A stretch of DNA of 20,388 nt, from NCBI GenBank assembly GCA_017539885.1, contig JAFYCC010000038.1, positions 1 through 20,388 on the forward strand. Reading direction: 5' to 3'. The translations under genes and the position numbers were made by a program. The notes beneath the pieces are model-generated. The model ran no database searches and had not been told where the DNA came from. It worked only from the letters and a program-made list of their open reading frames with translations. Origin of the DNA: Oscillospiraceae bacterium (GTDB taxonomy: Bacteria; Bacillota_A; Clostridia; Oscillospirales; Oscillospiraceae). This document shows, in pieces, positions 13,578-20,388 of the stretch (its first letter is position 1; each line of letters begins with the position of its first letter).

Positions 13578-15857
13578 TCACTGTCCCGACAGTCGGGCGC
13601 GAAGACCGCTGTATCTTCTCTCTACGCGGTGGTTGGATACCATTTGCCGTATCGTGTTTTCTTCACCTACTGCCACCAGCAGTTCTCTGGCTCGGGTGAC
13701 GGCTGTATAGAGGACGCTGCGCGTCATCAGACGGGGAGCCCCGGACAGAACAGCAAGTACGACGCCGCGATATTCGCTGCCCTGGGATTTGTGGACAGTC
13801 ATCGCCCAGGCATGCTCGAGTTCTCCCAGCTGATCGAAATCATAACGCGCGAGCTTTCCATCAAAATCAACCGTGACAGTCTGCTCCTGCTTTTCGATGC
13901 GCTGAATATACCCGATGTCGCCGTTATATACTCCGATGCCCATTTCGAGGCTGGGATCCTCGTATGTTTCGCTTTCTTCGTCTTCCCATGCGAGTGACAC
14001 CCGTTCACTCTTTCCAGATCCCGCATCGACCCTTTGCCAAAGTATATCATAGTTATTTCTGTTTTGCATCACCCGATCGCCCTCACGATAGGTGATTTCA
14101 GCGTATTTGTGCTCATTTTTTGTAGGAGAGGCTGGATTGATCGCTTCCTGGAGTCTGAGATTCAGCGCCGCAGTGCCGGTTGGACCTTTCCGTGTCGGAG
14201 TAAGTACCTGCAGTTCCCGAACGGGTATATGCATATTCTCGGGCAAACGCTTAGAGCAGAGCTCTACAATCGTATCCGCAGCACGATCCGCGTCATTCCG
14301 GCGAAGGAAGAAGAAATCATCCTGATTCCGTTTGATATCAGGAATTTCGCCCCTGTTGATCGCGTGTGCGGCCTGAACGATTTCACTGCCTTTGCTCTGC
14401 CTGAAGATCTCCGTGAGACTGACTGTTTCGACGACACCGGAACGGATAATGTCCGAAAACACTCTTCCCGGACCGATACTTGGCAGCTGATCCGCGTCTC
14501 CGACGAGGATCAGCCGCGACTCACGCGGTAGCGCACGCAGAAGTGCGTACAACAGAGTGATGTCCAGCATGGAAGTCTCGTCAAGGATCAGAGCATCGCA
14601 CTCGAGCAGCTCGGACTCGTTGCGTCGAAAGGCAGGTCTGGAACCGGAATCCGCTCCGGTTGCCTCCAAAAGGCGGTGGATCGTTTTGGCTTCGCGTCCT
14701 GACAGCTCCTCAAGACGTTTCGCGGCGCGGCCGGTCGGCGCGGCGAGCATCGTGCGAAAACCTTTCGCGTCATAAAGTGACAGAATCGCGCGAACGCAGG
14801 TCGTTTTCCCGGTGCCGGGTCCGCCCGTAAGCACCATGATCTGATTATTGTCTGCGGACATGATCGCTTTTCTCTGCAACGGTGCGTAGATGATGCCGGC
14901 GTCGCGCTCAAGAGATTCAATGACGTGATGATCATTTTCTTCTGACTTGTAGTGAGTCTGAGCCATTTTGCCAATTCGCGCCGCTGCGTAACACTCAGCT
15001 TCATAGAGCGAGTAGAGATAACATGCGTCCACATTTGCGATTCGTTCAGCGACGATCGTATTATCAGAGATCAGACCGTCAAGACGATTGGATACAGGTT
15101 CTGCTTCGATCGACAGGAGCTGCGCAGTTACGGCTATGAGCTTGTCCCTTGGTATAAAGACATGGCCCTGCGTGGCGTTGAAGGAGAGCTCATGGACGAT
15201 AGCGGCGCCGATACGGGCAGGGGAGTCGGGCTCATAACCGTTGGACAGGGCAAGCCGATCTGCCTCGTCGAAACCGGCACCGACTTTTTCATCAGTCAGT
15301 ATATATGGATTCTCGCGAACAAGAGAATATGCCTCCTCGCCATATGCCCGGTACAGTCGTAGCGCGAGTATGGGGCGAAGAGACTGTGCAGACAGGTATT
15401 CCATCAAGCGGCGCATTCCAACCTGATTACGGAAGCTTTCGGAGACACGCATCGCCTTCTTTCGGCTGAATCCGCGCAGGACAGTCAGCCGTTCAGGTTC
15501 ATTTTCAATGATGTCCAGAGTCTGTGCGCCGAACTTCATGAGCAGCTGTGTCGCTGTCGCCGGGCCGATCCCCTTGATTGCACCGGAGGCAAGGTAACTG
15601 TAGATGCCATCTTCAGTCTCTGGGAGACTGCGCTGACTCCAGGTGGCTTTGAACTGCGCGCCATGCTGCGGATGCCTCGCCCACTCGCCGAACACTTCCA
15701 GCTGTTCCCCGGGAACGGCGCCGGGAATGCAGCCGACGACGGTGGTCTCTTCTTCTTCGTCTGTGCGCATGCGAAGAACGGTATAGCCGTTTTCCTCATT
15801 CTGGTAGATGATCGAGGTCACCGTACCGGCGAGACTCAGATATTCCTGTTCTCCCAT
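13578..15857 (-). CDS. recD2: ATP-dependent DNA helicase RecD2
   Basis: This 759-residue superfamily 1B helicase moves 5' to 3' on DNA and works in repair and replication-fork maintenance independently of RecBC. The N-terminal part (1-310) holds the family-specific OB-like and helix-hairpin-helix regions (IKGIGPATATQLL near 95; LTVLRGFSRKKAMRV near 125). The motor has Walker A GGPGTGKTT (345-353), PTGRAAKRL, DETSMLD (426-432), LVGDADQLPSIGPG and LTEIFRQ. C-terminal motifs are MTVHKSQGSEYRGVVL and LYTAVTRARELL. All catalytic residues are in place. The ATG at 15857 follows SD GGAGG. A 160-base stretch separates it from uvrA. comF follows closely. Confidence 0.95.
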   Translation of the reverse strand: MGEQEYLSLAGTVTSIIYQNEENGYTVLRMRTDEEEETTVVGCIPGAVPGEQLEVFGEWARHPQHGAQFKATWSQRSLPETEDGIYSYLASGAIKGIGPATATQLLMKFGAQTLDIIENEPERLTVLRGFSRKKAMRVSESFRNQVGMRRLMEYLSAQSLRPILALRLYRAYGEEAYSLVRENPYILTDEKVGAGFDEADRLALSNGYEPDSPARIGAAIVHELSFNATQGHVFIPRDKLIAVTAQLLSIEAEPVSNRLDGLISDNTIVAERIANVDACYLYSLYEAECYAAARIGKMAQTHYKSEENDHHVIESLERDAGIIYAPLQRKAIMSADNNQIMVLTGGPGTGKTTCVRAILSLYDAKGFRTMLAAPTGRAAKRLEELSGREAKTIHRLLEATGADSGSRPAFRRNESELLECDALILDETSMLDITLLYALLRALPRESRLILVGDADQLPSIGPGRVFSDIIRSGVVETVSLTEIFRQSKGSEIVQAAHAINRGEIPDIKRNQDDFFFLRRNDADRAADTIVELCSKRLPENMHIPVRELQVLTPTRKGPTGTAALNLRLQEAINPASPTKNEHKYAEITYREGDRVMQNRNNYDILWQRVDAGSGKSERVSLAWEDEESETYEDPSLEMGIGVYNGDIGYIQRIEKQEQTVTVDFDGKLARYDFDQLGELEHAWAMTVHKSQGSEYRGVVLAVLSGAPRLMTRSVLYTAVTRARELLVAVGEENTIRQMVSNHRVERRYSGLRARLSGQ

Positions 15858-15864
15858 GGGCTGT

Positions 15865-15965
15865 CCTCCACGTTCAGTCTGTGACAGTCAAGCTGTTACC
15901 GCTCCGAGCCTATCGTCACAGGTCATCGTACTCGAGAGTTATCTTCGAAGAAAGTCTGTTTTCAA
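15865..15965 (-). promoter_or_regulatory. recD2 leader: weak promoter and complementary segments
   Basis: On the minus strand TTGAAA (15965-15960) and GATAAC (15943-15938) are 16 bases apart; the spacer contains the palindrome TCTTCGAAGA. In the leader, CTGTGAC (15921-15915) and GTCACAG (15885-15879) are fully complementary. Part of the latter can instead pair with GACAG (15865-15861 region) just after the SD. These pairings exclude each other. Whether they form in RNA is not known. Nothing else gene-like is seen in 15858-16018. Confidence 0.3.
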
Positions 15966-15979
15966 TGAAGATGATGAAT

Positions 15980-16003
15980 CCTCAGCATGCTTTCATCCTG
16001 AGG
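15980..16003 (-). terminator. Imperfect hairpin after uvrA
   Basis: CCTCAG and CTGAGG form a 6-bp stem that continues, past one mismatch, with ATG pairing CAT around a 4-base loop. It starts 15 bases after the uvrA stop. The following sequence is only moderately T-rich (ATTCATCATCTTCATT), so termination may be weak and allow some read-through into recD2. Confidence 0.35.
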
Positions 16004-16018
16004 GCCGTTTTCCCGTGT

Positions 16019-18838
16019 TCAAAGGATCTTTTTGAGAAATGCGCCCGTGGCGCTCTCATCACAGGCCGCGCAGCCTTCCGGCGTTCCGGCGAATACGACG
16101 CGTCCGCCGCCCTCGCCGCCCTCCGGTCCGAGATCAATGATATGATCGGCGCATTTGATAACGTCCAGATTGTGTTCAATCACGATAACCGTGTTGCCTG
16201 CTTCCACGAGCCGCGAAAGGATGTTCACCAGCCGGTGTACATCCGCTACATGCAGTCCGGTCGTCGGCTCATCGAGCACATATACCGTGCTGCCGGTCGC
16301 CCTTTTGCTCAGCTCTGTGGCAAGCTTGATACGCTGAGCTTCACCGCCAGAAAGTGTCGTTGAGGACTGGCCGAGCCGTATATATCCTAGACCGACGTCA
16401 TAGAGAGTCTGTATCCTTTCCCGGATCTTCGGTAGATTCTCGAAGAAGGACAGCGCCTCCTCGACAGTCATCTCCAGAACGTCAGCAATGTTTTTCCCTT
16501 TATAGCGGACTTCAAGTGTCTCACGATTGTATCGCTTGCCCTTGCAGACTTCGCAGGGAACATAGACGTCGGGCAGGAAATGCATCTCTATCTTCAGCAG
16601 GCCGTCACCTGCGCAGGACTCACAGCGGCCCCCGCGGACGTTGAATGAGAAACGATTGGCGCCGTATCCGCGCATTTTCGCCTCGGTCGTGGTGGCAAAA
16701 AGATCACGGATGTCATTGAAGACGCCTGTGTAAGTCACTGGATTGGAGCGAGGTGTCCTGCCGATCGGACTCTGATCGATCGAGATGACTTTGTCTACGA
16801 ACGCGAGTCCCTCAATTCCGCGGTGTTTGCCCGGACGTATCTTGGCACGGTTCTTTTCCGCTGCGAGCGTCTTATAGAGGATCTCATTGATCAGGCTGGA
16901 CTTTCCGCTGCCGGAAACGCCTGTAACGCATGTCATCACGCCGAGAGGAATCTCGACGTCGATGTCCTTGAGATTGTTTTCCGCAGCGCCGAGAATCTTT
17001 AGATAATGCTTTGCAGTTCTGCGCTTCTCCGGAACGGGTATCCTTTTCCTGCCGCTTAAATACTGCCCTGTGACAGATGCCTCACAAGCGCAGATATCCT
17101 CGACGCTGCCAGTGGCGACGACTTCGCCGCCGTGTACTCCGGCGCCAGGTCCAATGTCTACGATATAATCAGCAGCCCGCATTGTCTCCTCGTCGTGTTC
17201 GACGACGATCAGCGTGTTGCCCAGGTCACGCATATCCTTGAGCGTCTTGAGCAGCTTTGCGTTGTCACGCTGATGCAGTCCGATACTCGGCTCATCGAGG
17301 ATATACAGAACACCCATGAGGCTGCTGCCGATCTGTGTGGCGAGCCTGATTCGCTGACTCTCTCCGCCGGACAGAGTTCCCGCGCTGCGAGAGAGCGTAA
17401 GGTACTGAAGGCCGACGCTCTGAAGGAAACCGAGCCGCGCTCTAATCTCCTTGATTATCCTGTCTGCGATGATCGATTCTTTTTCGGTCAGATGCAAATC
17501 ATCCAGAAATCTGAGCGCGTCCGTAACACTCATCATCGTGAACGCAGCCAGACTTATCCCTCCGACAGTAACCGCCAGAGCTTCCTTTTTCAGCCTTTGT
17601 CCGTGACAGCTCGGACATTCGTGCTCGGACATGCACTGTTCAATCTCCATGCGCATCGCAGGACTCTGCGTTTCACGATAGCGGCGCTGCAGGTTGTTGA
17701 CGATTCCCTCAAAAGGCTGGCGCAGTGTTCCCCTGCCGCGCTGCTGCTCATAATGGAGCTCCAGTTTTTCGCCTTTCGTGCCGTATAGAATCGCATCCAT
17801 TGCCTCTGTCGGCAGCGTTTTGACCGGGTCACTGAGTTTAAACCTGTATTTTTTCGCGAGTGCCTCAAAGTACATCCTTGCTATCCCGTCGCTCTTGATG
17901 TTGCCCCACCCGGAGGCGCTGATCGCACCGTCAAGTATCGACAGGGAGGGATTCGGAATGATCAGCGAGGTGTCGACGCGAAGCTGAATCCCGAGTCCCG
18001 TACAATCCGGGCAGGCGCCGTAAGGGCTGTTGAAGGAGAACATGCGCGGCGTTAGTTCCTCTATGGAGATACCGCAGTCTTCACATGCATAGTTCTGCGA
18101 GAAAAGCATGTCCCGGTCCTCTCCGACCACATTCACGAGTACGATTCCGCCGGAGAGTGCGGATGCCGTTTCCACAGAGTCGGTCAGGCGCCGCAGAATA
18201 TCACTGCGTACGACCAGCCGGTCGATAACGATCTCCACATTGTGTTTCTTGTTTTTGTCCAGAGAGATTGATTCCGTCAGTTCATAGAGACTACCGTCGA
18301 CACGGACACGCACGTAACCTCCTTTTCGTGCGTCTTCGAAGACCTTCTGATGCTCGCCCTTTCTGGCTCTCACTACAGGTGACAGAATCTGTATTCGCGA
18401 ACCCTCCGGAAGAAGCAGGACCTGATCAACGATCTGATCTATCGTTTGCTGCTTGATCTCCTTACCGCAGTTCGGGCAGTGCGGAACGCCGATCCTCGCC
18501 CAGAGCAGACGAAGATAGTCGTAGATTTCTGTCACTGTTCCGACAGTCGAGCGAGGATTCCTGCCGGTCGTCTTCTGATCGATCGATATGGCGGGGGAGA
18601 GACCATCTATGTAATCTACGTCCGGCTTGTCCATCTGACCGAGAAACATGCGCGCATAGCTCGACAGACTTTCCACGTACCGCCGCTGACCTTCGGCGTA
18701 GATCGTGTCAAAAGCGAGCGAAGACTTGCCGGATCCGGACAGCCCTGTCATGACGATGAGCTTGTCTCGCGGCAGTTCCAGATCAATGTTTTTGAGATTG
18801 TTCGTTCTCGCACCCTTGATATAAATGCTCTCTCGCAT
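16019..18838 (-). CDS. uvrA: UvrABC excision nuclease subunit A
   Basis: This is the damage-recognition ATPase of nucleotide excision repair; as a dimer it scans DNA and loads UvrB. The 939-residue length is typical. The first ABC module has Walker [10 protein letters not shown] at residues 32-40 and the signature [12 protein letters not shown]. The second has [11 protein letters not shown] and [12 protein letters not shown]. Zinc-binding cysteines appear in pairs at CPNC, CEDC with CPDC, and CESC with CEVC. Walker B stretches are [14 protein letters not shown] and [14 protein letters not shown]. Start ATG 18838 follows SD AAAGGG. It has its own strong promoter at 18893-18921. uvrB and uvrC are not in the window. 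No classical Bacillota LexA box (GAAC-N4-GTTC) was seen upstream. Confidence 0.97.
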   Translation of the reverse strand: MRESIYIKGARTNNLKNIDLELPRDKLIVMTGLSGSGKSSLAFDTIYAEGQRRYVESLSSYARMFLGQMDKPDVDYIDGLSPAISIDQKTTGRNPRSTVGTVTEIYDYLRLLWARIGVPHCPNCGKEIKQQTIDQIVDQVLLLPEGSRIQILSPVVRARKGEHQKVFEDARKGGYVRVRVDGSLYELTESISLDKNKKHNVEIVIDRLVVRSDILRRLTDSVETASALSGGIVLVNVVGEDRDMLFSQNYACEDCGISIEELTPRMFSFNSPYGACPDCTGLGIQLRVDTSLIIPNPSLSILDGAISASGWGNIKSDGIARMYFEALAKKYRFKLSDPVKTLPTEAMDAILYGTKGEKLELHYEQQRGRGTLRQPFEGIVNNLQRRYRETQSPAMRMEIEQCMSEHECPSCHGQRLKKEALAVTVGGISLAAFTMMSVTDALRFLDDLHLTEKESIIADRIIKEIRARLGFLQSVGLQYLTLSRSAGTLSGGESQRIRLATQIGSSLMGVLYILDEPSIGLHQRDNAKLLKTLKDMRDLGNTLIVVEHDEETMRAADYIVDIGPGAGVHGGEVVATGSVEDICACEASVTGQYLSGRKRIPVPEKRRTAKHYLKILGAAENNLKDIDVEIPLGVMTCVTGVSGSGKSSLINEILYKTLAAEKNRAKIRPGKHRGIEGLAFVDKVISIDQSPIGRTPRSNPVTYTGVFNDIRDLFATTTEAKMRGYGANRFSFNVRGGRCESCAGDGLLKIEMHFLPDVYVPCEVCKGKRYNRETLEVRYKGKNIADVLEMTVEEALSFFENLPKIRERIQTLYDVGLGYIRLGQSSTTLSGGEAQRIKLATELSKRATGSTVYVLDEPTTGLHVADVHRLVNILSRLVEAGNTVIVIEHNLDVIKCADHIIDLGPEGGEGGGRVVFAGTPEGCAACDESATGAFLKKIL

Positions 18839-18892
18839 GTTGAGTCCCTTTCAGCACTGATTCCGTATAAATCAGAAAGTATTAACTTATTT

Positions 18893-18921
18893 ATTATACA
18901 GCCTGCAGCGGCTGTTTTCAA
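18893..18921 (-). promoter_or_regulatory. Strong promoter of uvrA with palindromic spacer
   Basis: On the minus strand TTGAAA (18921-18916) and a consensus TATAAT (18898-18893) are separated by 17 bases. The spacer and its last upstream base contain the inverted repeat ACAGCC-N6-GGCTGT, lying exactly between the two hexamers. The start is predicted near 18886, leaving a leader of about 48 bases. A repressor bound to the palindrome would block the promoter. Confidence 0.8.
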
Positions 18922-18935
18922 CCGGTTTTTAACCG
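18914..18935 (-). repeat. Tandem 11-bp repeat at the uvrA -35
   Basis: On the minus strand CGGTTAAAAAC (18935-18925) is followed directly by CGGTTGAAAAC (18924-18914), differing at one base. The second copy contains the -35 hexamer TTGAAA. An 11-bp period places both copies on one DNA face, as in tandem half-sites for a regulator or an A-tract upstream element. Confidence 0.7.
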
Positions 18936-18972
18936 CAAAGATTCCTTTAGAAATGAAAGCGGCCGATATCGC

Positions 18973-19719
18973 TTAAGTACGATACCAGCCGTTTTTAGCT
19001 GTGAAATAGATCCGTCCGCGGTCAGATAGAGGTCCGTCTGCATGCTGACTTACGTCCTTCCAGCCGAACTGCTCAAGCAACGCTGTCAAACGCTCAGGAG
19101 TATGGAGGTATTCGATATGTTCCTCCGTCTCGCGTTCCCAGAGCCTTCCCGACTTTCGAAAGACGTCCATCGCGTAAACCAGCATTTCCTCGTTCTCCTC
19201 GAGTGACGCACGCCAGAGGCAGAGAAGCTCTTCGCGTTCATCCACAAAGACCTGCCCGTCGAGCTTCCGGAAATAATCCGGAGGATTCACATCGAAAAGA
19301 AGAAGGCCCGACGGTTCCAGAAAATACCGCACCCGCTCAAAAAAAGCCGCAAGTTCTTCGGAAGAAAGATAATTGATGCTGTCCAGCGTGCATACCGCAG
19401 CGTCTGCCGTACCGAAAAGATCGAGTTCTGACAAATCCTGACAAAGCAGCAGGGGCGGAGTACAGCCCTCCGGAAGAAGAGAAAACTTTTCAGAAGCCTC
19501 AGCGAGCATTTCCGGACTCCGGTCTACGGAGATCATCTCATATCCGCGCTCCGCAAGAATCGCTGAAATCGTTCCCGTCCCGCAGGCCAGATCAAGAACG
19601 GTGCGAACGGGCTTTTCCTGCGATAGAAACCGTTCTATGCAGTATTCAGCGATCGCCTCATAAGGCACATCTCCGGTAAGCTCGTCATACCATGGAGCCA
19701 GAGGACCATAAACGCTCAT
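18973..19719 (-). CDS. Class I SAM-dependent methyltransferase
   Basis: This 248-residue methyltransferase has a Rossmann-type fold. Motif I is LDLACGTGTISAILAERG, followed by the acidic end of strand 2 in SVDRSPEMLAEA and by CTLDSINYL and LLLFDVNPPDYF. The opening YGPLAPWYDELTGDVPYEAIAEY is shared with the YqeM-like group of Bacillota methyltransferases. The substrate is unknown; small molecule, RNA or protein are all possible. Its ATG shares four bases (ATGA) with the yerC stop, and there is no well-placed separate SD, so translation is likely coupled to yerC. Behind the stop lies only a weak AAGCG/CGCTT stem with a few Ts. Confidence 0.85.
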   Translation of the reverse strand: MSVYGPLAPWYDELTGDVPYEAIAEYCIERFLSQEKPVRTVLDLACGTGTISAILAERGYEMISVDRSPEMLAEASEKFSLLPEGCTPPLLLCQDLSELDLFGTADAAVCTLDSINYLSSEELAAFFERVRYFLEPSGLLLFDVNPPDYFRKLDGQVFVDEREELLCLWRASLEENEEMLVYAMDVFRKSGRLWERETEEHIEYLHTPERLTALLEQFGWKDVSQHADGPLSDRGRIYFTAKNGWYRT

Positions 19720-20021
19720 TCCTCTGCGGACTCCTCGGCGGCGAGACGCTCGAATGCGATCTGATATCCATCGGCGCCGTACTGCAATGAGCGGTTCACG
19801 CGACTGATCGTTGCGCTTGAGGCACCGGTTTTTGATAGGATATCATTATAGATCATTCCCTGGTCTAGAAGGACAGCGACCTGATAGCGCTGTTCCATGG
19901 CCTGCAATTCCGAAACGGTGCAGAGATCGCTGAAAAATGCAACACACTCGTCAACTGTTTTAAGGGTAAGAATCGCCTTATACATCTCATCGTTTCTCGG
20001 CCGCTTGTTCCGCTTGTTCAT
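19716..20021 (-). CDS. YerC/YecD family TrpR-related regulator
   Basis: This 101-residue protein has the TrpR-like helix-turn-helix fold. The family-typical opening MYKAILTLKTVDECVAFFSDLC, seen here from about residue 13, is followed by TVSELQAMEQRYQVA. The DNA-binding turn and recognition helix lie in IYNDILSKTGASSATISRV, and the end is RSLQYGADGY. TrpR senses tryptophan, but the YerC group is not known to, so the ligand is open. I place the start at ATG 20021, with SD GGAGG about seven bases upstream; upstream in-frame codons show no family similarity. It is first of a two-gene unit with a methyltransferase and has its own promoter. Confidence 0.9.
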   Translation of the reverse strand: MNKRNKRPRNDEMYKAILTLKTVDECVAFFSDLCTVSELQAMEQRYQVAVLLDQGMIYNDILSKTGASSATISRVNRSLQYGADGYQIAFERLAAEESAEE

Positions 20022-20073
20022 ATAGAACCTCCAAATGTGATACAGAATAACGTCGATCAAAAGGCGCATTCGT

Positions 20074-20102
20074 ATTTTACAGCACTAAAGCATAAAAGTA
20101 AA
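20074..20102 (-). promoter_or_regulatory. Promoter of the yerC-methyltransferase unit
   Basis: On the minus strand TTTACT (20102-20097) and TAAAAT (20079-20074) are separated by 17 bases. The start is predicted near 20067, leaving a leader of about 46 bases before ATG 20021. It faces away from the purA promoter. Confidence 0.55.
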
Positions 20103-20150
20103 GAACTATTTTCGGATTTGAATACATTTTCGTTGGACAGGGAAGACATA

Positions 20151-20179
20151 TTGCAAAAAACATGTGAATCGTGTACAAT
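20151..20179 (+). promoter_or_regulatory. Promoter of purA
   Basis: TTGCAA (20151-20156) and TACAAT (20174-20179) are 17 bases apart. The start near 20186 gives a leader of about 62 bases to the ATG. The leader can form small CCGG-based stems but shows no purine riboswitch core that I can recognise. Confidence 0.7.
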
Positions 20180-20247
20180 TCAGGCGATGCTGCACCGGAA
20201 AAGGCAAACCGGATCGGTTGCGAATCCCGGCGCATGGAGGCGTCAAT

Positions 20248-20388
20248 ATGGTAAAAGCAATCGTCGGAGCAAACTGGGGCGATGAGGGAAAGGGGAAGAT
20301 AACGGACTTGCTTGCCGAGTCGAGCGACATCGTTATCCGCTTTCAAGGCGGTGCCAACGCAGGACACACAATCATCAATGATTATGGC
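20248..20388 (+). CDS. purA: Adenylosuccinate synthetase, 5' part only
   Basis: This is the start of the enzyme that joins IMP and aspartate using GTP, the first committed step from IMP to AMP. Only 47 codons are in the window; the full protein is about 430 residues. The visible part holds the GTP-binding loop [17 protein letters not shown], where the Asp and Lys are catalytic, and the IMP-binding stretch [17 protein letters not shown] 20248 has SD GGAGG seven bases upstream. Family proteins usually read [12 protein letters not shown]; here it is [10 protein letters not shown], a mild variant. Confidence 0.96.
   Translation, partial: MVKAIVGANWGDEGKGKITDLLAESSDIVIRFQGGANAGHTIINDYG

Noticed and set aside
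17132..17788. Plus-strand open frame of about 218 codons over uvrA
   Set aside because: It is antisense to the conserved ABC signature and zinc regions of uvrA and shows no family features.
18839..18972. LexA/SOS box upstream of uvrA
   Set aside because: I looked for GAAC-N4-GTTC and near variants in the intergenic region and found none; the palindrome in the spacer differs.
20186..20247. Purine or related riboswitch in the purA leader
   Set aside because: The leader is only about 62 bases, has short CCGG-type stems only, and lacks any aptamer core I recognise.

Overview
The window looks like a chromosomal segment of a Bacillota bacterium, most likely a Clostridia (Oscillospiraceae-like) species. 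The gene types point there: a two-subunit Fe-S fumarase, RecD2, ComF, a YerC/TrpR-like regulator, and a clostridial-type VTC/DUF4956/carbohydrate-binding lipoprotein cluster. Strong Shine-Dalgarno sites, frequent GTG and TTG starts and roughly even base composition fit too. The assignment is by family knowledge only. No tRNA, rRNA, CRISPR array, insertion sequence or phage gene was seen.

Layout. 1-1281 (minus): fumarase/tartrate dehydratase alpha and beta genes; alpha has an in-frame TGA and beta runs off the left edge. 1343-5322 (minus): a tightly packed unit trmB-xth-dusB-ECF sigma-anti-sigma, running from a promoter at 5294-5322 to a terminator at 1343-1378. 5340-6199 (plus): yebC on its own, with its promoter back to back with that of trmB and a long hairpin behind it. 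6208-11688 (minus): a five-gene operon of surface lipoprotein, response regulator-like protein, sensor kinase-like protein, VTC-domain protein and DUF4956 membrane protein. 11711-18921 (minus): uvrA, recD2, comF and mreB, with separate promoters before uvrA and mreB and a weak one before recD2. 18973-20102 (minus): yerC and a methyltransferase gene. 20151-20388 (plus): the start of purA.

The most unusual part is the five-gene operon at 6.2-11.6 kb. It has the outline of a signalling and surface system: a lipid-anchored beta-helix protein, a two-component pair, a VTC polyphosphate-polymerase-like enzyme and a membrane partner. Both halves of the two-component pair have lost phosphotransfer residues. 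The kinase has Lys213 where the phosphoacceptor His belongs. The regulator lacks the acidic pair, the phosphoacceptor Asp and the conserved Lys, and its DNA-binding domain is short. The operon promoter has a weak -35 overlaid by two TTAAG boxes 11 bp apart, and its transcript should begin in a hairpin.

Other points of interest are the UGA in the fumarase alpha gene, an ECF sigma/anti-sigma pair inside a tRNA-modification and DNA-repair operon, and an unusual repeat-rich uvrA promoter. All functions are inferred from reading the translated sequence; no database search was possible.
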